Assembly (NCBI GenBank): GCA_945873675.1
Contig: CAMCEP010000070.1
Coordinates: forward strand, 1-10,868
DNA length: 10,868 nucleotides
From: Asaia bogorensis
GTDB taxonomy: Bacteria; Pseudomonadota; Alphaproteobacteria; Acetobacterales; Acetobacteraceae
Direction: 5' to 3'
Position 1 is the stretch's first letter. The number at the start of each line of letters is the position of its first letter. The position numbers were made by a program, and so were the translations under genes. The notes under the pieces are model-generated. The model searched no databases and was not told where the DNA came from. It worked only from the letters and a program-made list of their open reading frames with translations. This document shows positions 1 through 6,148 of this stretch, in pieces.

Positions 1-351
1 CGGCCCGAGTTTTCCCAGAAAGCCGAGACTGATGCGGTTTGGATCAGCGAAGAAGGGCAAACGCTCACAGGTGCCAATATCGCCACCATCTTCCGGCGGC
101 GCATCAAGGAGTGGCTCGGCGAGGAGCACGGCCCGCATACTGCCCGCAAATGGCTGCGGTCTTCCGCAAGCAGGCGGTCTGCTCAGGCTGCATTCGACAC
201 CGCACTTGTATTGGGCCACTCCCCGATGGTGTCGCTGCGCCACTATGCCGAAGCAACAGACCGCCAGGCTGGAAGGCGACATGCTGAAAACCTGGGGCGC
301 CTTAGGAAGCAGACCGAAGGCATTGCCGAGCGACTTTTCGGGGAGGCATAG
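1..351 (+). CDS. Tyrosine recombinase/integrase, C-terminal part (5' end outside window)
   Basis: Frame 1 is open from the window edge to a TAG at 349-351 and gives 116 residues without an initiating Met, so the start lies upstream. The residues match the catalytic C-terminal half of tyrosine site-specific recombinases. There is an H-x-x-R box (HTAR, local residues 46-49), the LGH box (71-73) and a nucleophile tyrosine in RHYAEA (Tyr82), spaced as in the family. Enzymes of this kind cut and rejoin DNA through a 3'-phosphotyrosine and move phages and islands into att sites, often tRNA 3' ends. The gene points toward the tRNA-Ser at 1876-1968, which fits an element integrated there. Whether the N-terminal half is intact cannot be seen. 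The family is fairly sure; the exact substrate is unknown. Confidence 0.8.
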   Translation, partial: RPEFSQKAETDAVWISEEGQTLTGANIATIFRRRIKEWLGEEHGPHTARKWLRSSASRRSAQAAFDTALVLGHSPMVSLRHYAEATDRQAGRRHAENLGRLRKQTEGIAERLFGEA

Positions 352-554
352 ACGACCGAAGGGGATCCAAATTGAGCGGAGGACTGTGGCTATCCGCTAG
401 GGGGACGCCCAGGTTCCGAGCCGCGAGTTGCTCTACCTGGATACCGGTCGGTCAAGGCTGGTCTAAAACCATAGCGGTCTTCAACGCATCACGCTAAGCC
501 CAGCCTGCCGAGGCCGCAGCAAGGGCGCTGGTCGGGCACTCGCCTGTATGCGGG
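352..554. other. Intergenic stretch without a recognisable gene
   Basis: About 200 bases lie between the recombinase stop and the stop codon of the minus-strand secreted protein. I see no plausible start with a ribosome binding site, no RNA gene and no strong hairpin followed by a T run. The two genes converge here, so any terminator must be weak or factor-dependent. Confidence 0.4.
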
Positions 555-947
555 CTATTCGCGGGGCGGGACTTGCGCGAAGCAGATCACATTTTGACCA
601 AATTGATTGATTGGCCGGGCGAAATCGCAATGAGTGGGAACGAGTGGGCGGAATGCAGGTGCAATGTCTAGCAAGTCGCCTATCTTGCAATATTCTTGAA
701 AAGACCGATCGAATACCCTGAATGATTCGCTTTCTACGCGATCAATAAAATCAAGGCGCCTACGCACCTCAGCTTGCCGACGCTCGAAACTTAATGTTTC
801 GTCAATTTTCTCATTCCGTCTGTTGCCAAGTTCACTACGAACAAATTCAAGCCCAATACGGCTTGGCTCCCGGCAAATTCGTTCCTGAGCCGTTGCCGGC
901 GATGCCAGCGCGGCCAATGCCAAGGTTGAAAGAATAAAGCGCCGCAT
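555..947 (-). CDS. Small secreted protein with four cysteines, function unknown
   Basis: This encodes 130 residues. I chose the ATG at 947-945 because CAGGAG lies just upstream (955-960) and because it opens a clean signal peptide: MRR, a hydrophobic core FILSTLALAALA (residues 4-15), and a signal peptidase I site PATA|Q after residue 20. An in-frame ATG 8 codons upstream (971) lacks this logic. The mature part of about 110 residues has four cysteines (25, 87, 107, 122), enough for two disulfides in the periplasm or outside the cell. An Arg/Glu-rich middle (about 43-85) is probably helical. I do not recognise the family. The neighbours are element-like, so it may be island or prophage cargo, but this is inference. 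Confidence 0.62.
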   Translation of the reverse strand: MRRFILSTLALAALASPATAQERICREPSRIGLEFVRSELGNRRNEKIDETLSFERRQAEVRRRLDFIDRVESESFRVFDRSFQEYCKIGDLLDIAPAFRPLVPTHCDFARPINQFGQNVICFAQVPPRE

Positions 948-998
948 GGGCTCGCTCCTGTGGTCGGCCACGACGTGACCGGTGTTTTCCGTTTTTCC

Positions 999-1019
999 AG
1001 GCCGCCTCGCGCGGCTTTT
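999..1019 (+). terminator. Short GC hairpin with T run (weak terminator-like)
   Basis: GCCGC at 1001-1005 pairs with GCGGC at 1011-1015 around the loop CTCGC and is followed by TTTT at 1016-1019. Only five strong base pairs are present. Hairpins of this form are common between phage structural genes, just ahead of the next gene's ribosome binding site, which is where this one lies. No complete plus-strand gene precedes it in the window, so it may be a leftover of an older gene order. Confidence 0.35.
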
Positions 1020-1039
1020 GCTATTTCAGGGGGTTCCCC

Positions 1040-1132
1040 ATGGATCTTGCAAGCCTGTCTTTCTCGATCGACAGCCAAGCCGACGTAGGCGAACATCGCA
1101 CATCCGTGAATGTTATTCGCCTGCAAGACTAA
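1040..1132 (+). pseudogene. 30-codon ORF, possible N-terminal stub of a phage tail (tape-measure-like) gene
   Basis: ATG at 1040 follows a good purine-rich site (AGGGGG at 1028-1033, 6 bases upstream) and runs to TAA at 1130-1132, giving 30 residues that begin MDLASLSFSIDS. This opening resembles the N-terminus of phage tail tape-measure proteins, which often start with a short beta strand of the form MDLATL.I.IDS. After about residue 13 the resemblance is lost and the frame stops, as expected for a gene cut short by deletion. The hairpin directly upstream fits phage late-gene layout. The resemblance is from memory and short; it could also be a chance ORF. Confidence 0.28.
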
Positions 1133-1141
1133 ACACCAAAC

Positions 1142-1172
1142 AAAAAAACCCCGCCGGAATACTCCGACGGGG
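1142..1172 (-). terminator. Rho-independent terminator of the 1182-1502 gene
   Basis: Read on the minus strand, CCCCGTCGGA, the loop GTAT and TCCGGCGGGG form a 10-bp stem with a single G-U wobble, followed at once by seven T. It begins 10 bases after the stop codon of the minus-strand gene. This is a textbook intrinsic terminator and the strongest regulatory element in the left part of the window. Confidence 0.88.
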
Positions 1173-1181
1173 CTGCCCTGA

Positions 1182-1502
1182 TCACTTTGCCGAGGGCGGC
1201 GGCAGATAGATGGAAAACGACTCGTTCCAGCCGTTCGGGCTGAGCGACAGGATGATTTCCTTGCCGAGGAACTGGAAGCGGCTATTCGCATCCTGCAAAG
1301 ACTTCAGCACCGTCTCCAACTGACCCATATGATCAGCGACCCTGCCAGTTTGGCTTTCGGGCTCGCATCCGAGGTCATCATGGAGGAAGCGCAGAAGGCT
1401 GGAGAGTGACTCCGTGCCAGTGCTCAGCGCCGCGAGGGCGATGGCAATATTGATCGCCTCGGCGCGCGTGTACGCGCGAGGGGATTTGGTCCCTTCGTTC
1501 AT
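1182..1502 (-). CDS. Hypothetical protein, 106 residues
   Basis: ATG at 1502-1500 to TGA at 1184-1182. I do not recognise the protein. Residues 12-45 look helical (TRAEAINIAIALAALS, then SLLRFLHDDLG), 55-80 form a second helical part rich in Leu and Gln, and the C-terminus (82-106) looks beta-like (EIILSLS, FSIYLPPP). There is one cysteine (46), no signal peptide and no membrane segment, so it is probably a small cytoplasmic protein. The Shine-Dalgarno is poor (GGAC about 9 bases upstream). A candidate promoter upstream and a strong terminator just downstream make it a single-gene transcription unit. In an integrated element this is the form of an independently expressed cargo gene (moron), which is inference. 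Confidence 0.65.
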   Translation of the reverse strand: MNEGTKSPRAYTRAEAINIAIALAALSTGTESLSSLLRFLHDDLGCEPESQTGRVADHMGQLETVLKSLQDANSRFQFLGKEIILSLSPNGWNESFSIYLPPPSAK

Positions 1503-1584
1503 TTAGGATGTCCATTTTTGAGAGTGTTGTCGGCCTCCAAGATTGGATGGGCCGCTACGGTCGTGCTGATGCACTCCCGCATAG

Positions 1585-1619
1585 AATATATTGTGCTTAA
1601 ATTCCTAAAAACAAGTCAA
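1585..1619 (-). promoter_or_regulatory. Candidate sigma70-type promoter for the 1182-1502 gene
   Basis: On the minus strand TTGTTT (1614-1609) and TATATT (1590-1585) are 18 bases apart, in the most AT-rich part of the region. An overlapping TTGACT (1619-1614) is a better -35 hexamer but 23-24 bases from TATATT, which is too far. The start of transcription would be near 1578, about 75 bases before the ATG. This is by eye only. Confidence 0.35.
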
Positions 1620-1800
1620 GTCATTGATTTTAAATAATTTTCCTCTCTTTTTTTATCAATTCTCCAAAAAATCCGGATGTTCAGCGCGACCAAAATGCGA
1701 TTGAAGCACGCTCAAAGGAATGAGCAGGCTGGTCCGGCGAAAGCGGGACGCAGGACGTCCATCGCGAGATGATGCCTCAGGGGCGAGACAACGCGGCGTG

Positions 1801-1824
1801 TTGGGACCGATATTGGGACCGAAT
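1801..1824 (+). repeat. Tandem 12-bp direct repeat, TTGGGACCGA core
   Basis: TTGGGACCGA occurs at 1801-1810 and again at 1813-1822, each followed by two A/T bases, so the unit is 12 bp. The second copy ends about 55 bases from the tRNA-Ser 3' end. Short tandem repeats at this distance from a tRNA att site are typical of arm-type binding sites for an integrase or excisionase. I found no third copy in the window. The repeat is seen directly; the role is inferred. Confidence 0.55.
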
Positions 1825-1875
1825 TTTCAGCGATCCAGAATTATTTAATGAAATCAGTACTAAAGAAGGAATTAC

Positions 1876-1968
1876 TGGCGGAGGGGATGGGATTCGAACC
1901 CACGATAGGACTTGACATCCTATAACGGTTTAGCAAACCGCCGCCTTCGGCCACTCGGCCACCCCTCC
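1876..1968 (-). tRNA. tRNA-Ser(GCU), CCA encoded
   Basis: The minus strand from 1968 gives acceptor GGAGGGG paired with CCCCTCC, then discriminator G and an encoded CCA (1878-1876). The anticodon stem-loop CGGTTTGCTAAACCG carries anticodon GCU (codons AGC/AGU). A long variable arm (TAGGATGTCAAGTCCTA) marks a class II tRNA and, with this anticodon, serine. The T loop GGTTCGAATCC is canonical. The length is 90 nt without CCA, normal for tRNA-Ser. The gene is complete. Its 3' end faces the element-like DNA at 1-1875, so it is the likely attachment site. Confidence 0.97.
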
Positions 1969-2004
1969 GCAGGAGTGGAAGTCACACGGCGTTGCAACAC
2001 CCCG

Positions 2005-2033
2005 CTTCTAGTGCCGCGGCGGGGAAGCGTCAA
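2005..2033 (-). promoter_or_regulatory. Candidate promoter of tRNA-Ser(GCU)
   Basis: On the minus strand TTGACG (2033-2028) and TAGAAG (2010-2005) are spaced by exactly 17 bases. Transcription would start near 1998, leaving a leader of about 30 nt before the mature tRNA at 1968, a normal distance. The promoter lies just after the GST stop codon. A GC-rich inverted repeat (CCCCGC 2000-2005, GCGGGG 2019-2024) overlaps it but has no T run, so it is not an obvious terminator. Confidence 0.5.
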
Positions 2034-2048
2034 ACCCGAAACGTCACC

Positions 2049-2681
2049 CTATCCGAGTGATACCTCAAATCCGCGTTTCGTGGCGGGCCGCGCCATCATC
2101 GCCTCATACCAGCGCTTCACATTGGGCAGGCCACCCAAATCCACCTGATGGCGCTCATGCCGCCAAGCCCAGCCCAGAATCGCGAAATCCGCGATTGAAG
2201 GTTCACCGCTGGTTGCGACAAAATCGCGCCCTTCAAGCCGGCGGTCCAAAACGCCATACAAGCGCTTGGTTTCATCATGATAGCGCTTGAAGCCGTAATC
2301 CCGCGCCGGGCCTTCGGGCTGCATCAGGAAGTGATGCACCTGGCCGGGCATGGGGCCAAAGCCGCCCATTTGCCACATCAGCCATTCATACACTGGCACC
2401 CGCGTGCGCAGGTCCCTCGGCAGGAACCGCCCGGTCTTTTCCGCAAGATAAAGCAAAATAGCGCCGCTTTCGAAAACCGTAATCGGCTTGCCATCTGGCC
2501 CATCCGGGTCTTGGATGGCGGGGATGCGGTTATTCGGACTGAAGGCCAGGAATTCAGGGTTGAATTGCTCGCCCTTGCTGATGTTCACGGGCTTGACGGT
2601 GTAGGCCAGCCCCATCTCCTCCAGCGCTACGCTGATCTTCCGCCCATTGGGCGTATTCCAAGTCCAGAATGTAATACTCAT
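2049..2681 (-). CDS. yfcG: Glutathione S-transferase, YfcG-like (Nu class)
   Basis: 210 residues, about the length of E. coli YfcG (disulfide-bond reductase), which it resembles along its whole length. The thioredoxin-fold N-terminal domain (1-85) carries the Nu-class motif TPNGRK (10-15), with Thr10 and Asn12 in place of the Tyr/Ser of classical GSTs. It also carries SPNNRIPAI (48-56) and the glutathione gamma-glutamyl site FESGAILLYL (70-79). The helical C-terminal domain holds WQMGGFGPMPGQ (103-114) and the N-cap box SIAD (162-165). Such enzymes bind two glutathiones and reduce disulfides or peroxides in the cytoplasm. ATG at 2681 has GAGGAG 8 bases upstream. It lies 60 bases downstream of the peroxiredoxin gene on the same strand, probably co-transcribed. 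The fold is certain; the exact reaction is inferred. Confidence 0.9.
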   Translation of the reverse strand: MSITFWTWNTPNGRKISVALEEMGLAYTVKPVNISKGEQFNPEFLAFSPNNRIPAIQDPDGPDGKPITVFESGAILLYLAEKTGRFLPRDLRTRVPVYEWLMWQMGGFGPMPGQVHHFLMQPEGPARDYGFKRYHDETKRLYGVLDRRLEGRDFVATSGEPSIADFAILGWAWRHERHQVDLGGLPNVKRWYEAMMARPATKRGFEVSLG

Positions 2682-2702
2682 GGGCGGTGCTCCTCAACGG
2701 TG

Positions 2703-2732
2703 CCGGCGCGCCCCCGAACCAGGGCGCGCCGG
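2703..2732 (-). other. Perfect 11-bp hairpin between peroxiredoxin and GST genes
   Basis: CCGGCGCGCCC (2703-2713) is exactly complementary to GGGCGCGCCGG (2722-2732) with an 8-base loop. No T run follows on either strand, so it is not a standard intrinsic terminator. It lies in the 60-base gap, just before the GST ribosome binding site. It could protect the upstream message from 3' exonucleases or lower read-through into the GST gene. Confidence 0.6.
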
Positions 2733-2741
2733 GAAGTCACA

Positions 2742-3224
2742 TCAAAGCGCGGCCAGAACTGCTTCTGCCTTGCTCACTTCAAAGGCGCCCGGGGCTTCCA
2801 CGGCCACATGGGTTACCTTGCCGTCCTTCGCCACCAGGGCAAAGCGCTGGCAGCGCACGCCAAGGCCACGCGCCGTCAGGTCAAATTCCAGCCCCATCGC
2901 CTTGGTGAAGGCGGCCGAGCCATCGGCAACCATGGTCACCTGATCGGTGATGTCTTGAGCCTTGCCCCAAGCGCCCATCACAAAGGCGTCATTCACCGCC
3001 ATGCAGGCAATGGCATCCACGCCCTTGGCCTTAAACGCCGCAGCGTGTTCCACAAAGCCCGGCAGGTGCTTCGCTGAACAGGTTGGCGTGAAGGCGCCCG
3101 GCACGCCGAACAGGATCACTGTGCGGCCCTTGAAGAATTCAGCCGTATCGAGCTCCTTAGGGCCATCAGAGGTGCCCTGCATGACCTTCATTGCGGGAAT
3201 GCTATCGCCAGTCTTGATCGTCAT
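2742..3224 (-). CDS. Peroxiredoxin, Prx5/AhpE-like redoxin (peroxidase)
   Basis: 160 residues, the usual length of the Prx5 subfamily. The active-site loop PGAFTPTCS (42-50) carries the peroxidatic Cys49, with Thr46 and Pro43 of the conserved P-x-x-x-T-x-x-C pattern. The catalytic-site Arg is in GVRCQRFALV (122-131, probably Arg127). Two further cysteines (74, 125) are candidates for a resolving cysteine, though many bacterial Prx5 enzymes are one-Cys and are recycled by glutathione/glutaredoxin. It reduces H2O2 and organic hydroperoxides in the cytoplasm; no signal peptide is present. ATG at 3224 has AAGGAG 6 bases upstream. The downstream GST gene supports a glutathione-linked recycling route (inference). 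Confidence 0.93.
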   Translation of the reverse strand: MTIKTGDSIPAMKVMQGTSDGPKELDTAEFFKGRTVILFGVPGAFTPTCSAKHLPGFVEHAAAFKAKGVDAIACMAVNDAFVMGAWGKAQDITDQVTMVADGSAAFTKAMGLEFDLTARGLGVRCQRFALVAKDGKVTHVAVEAPGAFEVSKAEAVLAAL

Positions 3225-3248
3225 GATCTTCTCCTTGCTACTGAAGCC

Positions 3249-3277
3249 GATTTAGCCTTGCGCCCCGCGCCTGTCAC
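3249..3277 (-). promoter_or_regulatory. Candidate promoter of the peroxiredoxin-GST operon
   Basis: On the minus strand GTGACA (3277-3272, one mismatch to TTGACA) and TAAATC (3254-3249) are 17 bases apart. Transcription would begin near 3242, giving a leader of about 18 nt that includes the AAGGAG site. The -10 match is only moderate. No OxyR-like site was recognised. Confidence 0.38.
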
Positions 3278-3319
3278 CTGGGCAAGAACAGGCGTCGGCC
3301 AGCCGGTCTCGCGTGGTGG

Positions 3320-3349
3320 TTGAATTTTTAACCAATTCGCGTCTATTAA
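3320..3349 (+). promoter_or_regulatory. Candidate promoter of the lytic transglycosylase gene
   Basis: TTGAAT (3320-3325) and TATTAA (3344-3349) are 18 bases apart. The second lies in the perfect palindrome CTATTAATAG (3343-3352). Transcription would start around 3356, only a few bases before the first ATG (3359). If real, the message is leaderless or translation starts at the next ATG (3377). Confidence 0.33.
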
Positions 3350-3358
3350 TAGAGCGCC

Positions 3359-5188
3359 ATGTGCGCGACCCCCCCCATGGCCCCAAGCCGGACCTTGCCC
3401 TTGTTGGCAATTGTGCTGGCACCACTGTGGTTCGGGACCCCCGTTCCAGCCGCAGCGCAGAGGGCCACTCAGACCGCAGCCTTGCCCGCGCCCTTATTGC
3501 GCGCTTCTGCAAGTGCGAACCTGCCTTTGGCCGCTGCGGACACGGCGTTGCTACAAAATATTTTCGCTCTACATGCGTCCAAGGATTGGGCGGCTGCTGC
3601 AATGGCAGCAGCAGAATTGGCGGATCGCCGGCTTGAAGGCCATATCCTTGCCGATCGCTGGCTGAACCCCGCCGCGCCCAGGCCTGATCAGGAAGCGCTG
3701 CGCGATTGGCTGACACGCTTCGCTGACCATCCCGATGCCTCCGCCATCCATGCCCTGCTGCGCCGGACCGCGCCGCGCGGGGCAAGCCTGCCCGGCGCGC
3801 CGGCTCAGGAAAGCCTGCCTGAGGATGCCGGCGCAGCCCCGGAAGAACGCGAAGCCCCTGAACAGGGGTTTGTGCGTAATCCCGCGCTGGATCGGTCGCT
3901 CAGGGATCTGGTGCGCGAAGGTAATGTGGAAGTCGCCTTACGCCAGATGGAAGCCACGCGCGGCATGACGCTGCCCTACGCCACCGCGCTTAGGGCCGAT
4001 TTCGCCCTGATCCTGTTCCGCCGCGGGGAAGATGAGCGCGCCTTTGATCTGGCAGCGGTAGCGGCGCGTAGCCGGGCTGATCCGAGTGGGCGCGCCGCCT
4101 TTGCCGCCGGCCTTGCCGCCTGGGGCCTTGGCCATTTTGAAATTGCCTTCCCCTATTTTGAAGTGGCGGCGCGGGCTTCGGGGGCGTCTGCCGCCAGCCG
4201 TTCCGCTGCCGCCTATTGGGCAAGCCGCGCAGCCATTCGCGCCCGCCATCCGGGGATGCATGTGCCCTGGCTTTTGCAAGCGGCGCAGGAACCGCGCACT
4301 TTCTATGGGCTAATGGCCCGCCGTGCCTTGGGGCTAACCCCAGGCTTTGCTTGGCATGCCGAAGCGGGCGGCGGGGAAGGCATGGCGGAGCTGATGGAAA
4401 CCGCCGGCGGTTGGCGCGCCGTTGCGCTGCTTCAAATCGGCCAGACGGCGAGGGCAGAGGCCGAATTGCGCGCCCTTTGGCCACTGGCGCGCGGCAACCT
4501 TCCCTTGTTGCGGGCCATGCTGGCGCTCGCCTCTCAGGGGGGGCTCACGCATCTTTCGGCCCAATTGGCTGAATTGGCGCAAATCGCCGATGGTCGCCCG
4601 CGCGATCTTGCGCGCTTTCCCCTGCCCAGGCTGAACCCCGCCCAGGGTTTTCGTGTGGAACCCGCGCTGCTTTATGCCCTGGCGCGGCAGGAATCCAATT
4701 TCGATTCCTCTGCCGTATCCCGTGCCGGGGCGCGCGGCCTTCTGCAGGTGATGCCCGCCACCGCTGCCTATCTGGCCAATGACCCTTCCTTCATGGGTGA
4801 CGGGGCCGAAAGGTTGCATAACCCCGGCCTGTCCTTGGAATTGGGCCAGCGCTATCTGCATTACCTGGCGCGCAGCGAAGCGGTGGGCGGTGATTTAATC
4901 CGCCTGCTCGCCGCCTATAATGCGGGGCCTGGCAACCTCGCCAAATGGCTGCCTACCACGCGGCATCGTGATGATGCGCTGTTGTTCGTTGAAGCCATTC
5001 CCTTTGATGAAACCCGCGCCCATGTGCAGCGCGTCCTGGCATATTCTTGGATTTATGCTTCAAGGCTTGGCCTGCCAGCGCCAAGCCTTGATCAATTGGT
5101 GCAGGGCGAATTCCCGCGCTTCATGTCCACGCAGGAAGTGGTGACCATGCTAGGCAGCGCGCCGGTCCCTCAGCCAAGGCTGCGCTGA
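3359..5188 (+). CDS. Soluble lytic murein transglycosylase (Slt70-like, GH23)
   Basis: 609 residues, similar in length to Slt70 of E. coli. A signal peptide (hydrophobic 13-26, cleavage near PAAA|Q at 33) sends it to the periplasm. Residues about 55-425 form the Ala/Leu-rich helical superhelix, with a Pro/Glu-rich linker at about 137-170. The catalytic domain (about 430-575) has Glu445 in ARQESNF, then GARGLLQVMP (457-466) and AYNAGPGN (519-526), the three classic family 1 motifs. The enzyme cleaves the MurNAc-GlcNAc bond of peptidoglycan to 1,6-anhydro products in wall turnover. No good ribosome binding site precedes either ATG (3359 or 3377). Starting at 3377 would keep the signal peptide, so the start is uncertain by six residues. 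It converges on the DUF815 gene with only 7 bases between stops. Confidence 0.93.
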   Translation: MCATPPMAPSRTLPLLAIVLAPLWFGTPVPAAAQRATQTAALPAPLLRASASANLPLAAADTALLQNIFALHASKDWAAAAMAAAELADRRLEGHILADRWLNPAAPRPDQEALRDWLTRFADHPDASAIHALLRRTAPRGASLPGAPAQESLPEDAGAAPEEREAPEQGFVRNPALDRSLRDLVREGNVEVALRQMEATRGMTLPYATALRADFALILFRRGEDERAFDLAAVAARSRADPSGRAAFAAGLAAWGLGHFEIAFPYFEVAARASGASAASRSAAAYWASRAAIRARHPGMHVPWLLQAAQEPRTFYGLMARRALGLTPGFAWHAEAGGGEGMAELMETAGGWRAVALLQIGQTARAEAELRALWPLARGNLPLLRAMLALASQGGLTHLSAQLAELAQIADGRPRDLARFPLPRLNPAQGFRVEPALLYALARQESNFDSSAVSRAGARGLLQVMPATAAYLANDPSFMGDGAERLHNPGLSLELGQRYLHYLARSEAVGGDLIRLLAAYNAGPGNLAKWLPTTRHRDDALLFVEAIPFDETRAHVQRVLAYSWIYASRLGLPAPSLDQLVQGEFPRFMSTQEVVTMLGSAPVPQPRLR

Positions 5189-5195
5189 ACCGCCT

Positions 5196-6059
5196 TTAGC
5201 CTTCCATCTTCACGCCGAGGCGTCCCGCCAAATCCTGAATGAATTGCCACGCGACCCGACCCGAACGAGACCCGCGCGTCACAGACCATTCCACCGCCTG
5301 CGCATGTAAATCTTCAACTGGCACATTCAGCCCATAATGCTTGGCGTAGCCTTCAATCATGGCGAAGAAGGTATCCTGATTGGCGTTATGGAAGCCGATC
5401 CAAAGTCCGAAGCGGTCGGATAGCGAGACTTTCTCTTCAATCGCCTCAGACCCGTGAATGGCGGCGCTGCGTTCATTCTCGATCATGTCGCGCGACATCA
5501 AATGCCGGCGGTTGGATGTGGCGTAGAACAAAACATTGGCCGGCCGGCCTTCAATGCCGCCATCCAGCACGGATTTCAGCGCCTTGTAATCCGCATCTTC
5601 CCGTTCAAAAGACAGATCATCACAGAATACCAAGCAGCGGCGCGAACCCGCGCGCAAAAAGCGCAGCAATTCCGGCAACGTCTTGATGTCTTCGCGGTGG
5701 ATTTCAATCAAGGCAAGGCTGCCGGGCACTTCCCTATTGGCTGCCGTATGCGCGGCCTTCACCAGGGATGATTTGCCCGTGCCCCGCGCGCCCCAGAGCA
5801 TGGCGTTATTGGCGCTGAAACCCCGCGCGAAGCGGAGCGTATTTTCCATCAGAATGTCCTTCTGCCGATCCACCCCTTGCAGCAGGTCAAGTGGCACGGC
5901 CGCCACCTTGGGCACCGGCGAAAGCCGCGCGACGGGTTCCGGGTGCCAGATGAAGGCATCTGCCCCGGTCAGGTCAGGCGCGGCTGCGGGCGGCGGGGCC
6001 AGGCGTTCAAGCGCCTCGGCAATGCGGGTCAGGGCGGGGAGAAGCGAAGAATGATCCAT
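5196..6059 (-). CDS. DUF815 family AAA+ ATPase
   Basis: 287 residues. A variable N-terminal part (1-50) contains an Ala/Pro stretch. Then come the DUF815 lead-in VPLDLLQGVDRQK (55-67), Walker A GARGTGKSS (90-98), Walker B LVFCDDLSF (143-151) and sensor-1 YATSNRRH (179-186). The block from 190 to 225 ending VSLSDRFGLWIGFH is typical of PF05673. The C-terminal helical lid runs from about 230 to 287. It binds and very likely hydrolyses ATP in the cytoplasm; the substrate is unknown for the whole family. The ATG at 6059 has no clear Shine-Dalgarno. The gene is divergent from yajC, 89 bases apart. In many alphaproteobacteria I recall DUF815 genes next to yajC-secDF, but a functional link to secretion is unproven. 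Confidence 0.9.
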   Translation of the reverse strand: MDHSSLLPALTRIAEALERLAPPPAAAPDLTGADAFIWHPEPVARLSPVPKVAAVPLDLLQGVDRQKDILMENTLRFARGFSANNAMLWGARGTGKSSLVKAAHTAANREVPGSLALIEIHREDIKTLPELLRFLRAGSRRCLVFCDDLSFEREDADYKALKSVLDGGIEGRPANVLFYATSNRRHLMSRDMIENERSAAIHGSEAIEEKVSLSDRFGLWIGFHNANQDTFFAMIEGYAKHYGLNVPVEDLHAQAVEWSVTRGSRSGRVAWQFIQDLAGRLGVKMEG

Positions 6060-6086
6060 GGCCGCGGGGCATAGGCCGGGACGCTA

Positions 6087-6114
6087 TTGACGGGAAGGGG
6101 GCGGGCGCTAGTTT
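6087..6114 (+). promoter_or_regulatory. Candidate promoter of yajC
   Basis: TTGACG (6087-6092) followed after 16 bases by TAGTTT (6109-6114) would start transcription near 6122 and leave a leader of about 27 nt before the yajC ATG. The -35 is good and the -10 weak. Confidence 0.3.
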
Positions 6115-6148
6115 CCGCCCCATCATCGCAAATAAGGAATGCCGGACC

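Larger units (their letters stand above)
1503..1875. other. AT-rich non-coding stretch between hypothetical gene and tRNA-Ser
   Basis: About 370 bases without a convincing gene. Positions 1580-1680 are clearly richer in A and T than the flanks, with runs of T and A. The stretch holds a candidate minus-strand promoter (1585-1619) and a tandem repeat (1801-1824). It ends at the 3' end of tRNA-Ser. Low GC content next to a tRNA 3' end suits an island boundary with integrase or host-factor binding sites. Confidence 0.5.

Noticed and set aside
32..400. 122-residue plus-strand frame over the recombinase
   Set aside because: Frame 1 over the same DNA carries the H-x-x-R, LGH and Tyr motifs, so this one is an out-of-frame shadow.
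791..1291. 166-residue minus-strand frame spanning the terminator and intergenic region
   Set aside because: It overlaps the signal-peptide gene and runs through a strong intrinsic terminator; its composition is not protein-like.
1508..1600. Short plus-strand ORF (30 residues, starts MSIFESVVG)
   Set aside because: There is no ribosome binding site, it lies 5 bases from a divergent start, and it overlaps the leader of the minus-strand gene.
1876..1950. Plus-strand frame over the tRNA reading MGFEPT-like residues
   Set aside because: This is the well-known artefact of translating a tRNA-Ser T arm, not a peptide gene.
2277..3077. 266-residue plus-strand open frame across the GST and peroxiredoxin genes
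   Set aside because: Both genes on the opposite strand are clear by family motifs; this frame is rich in His/Arg/Pro as expected for a shadow.
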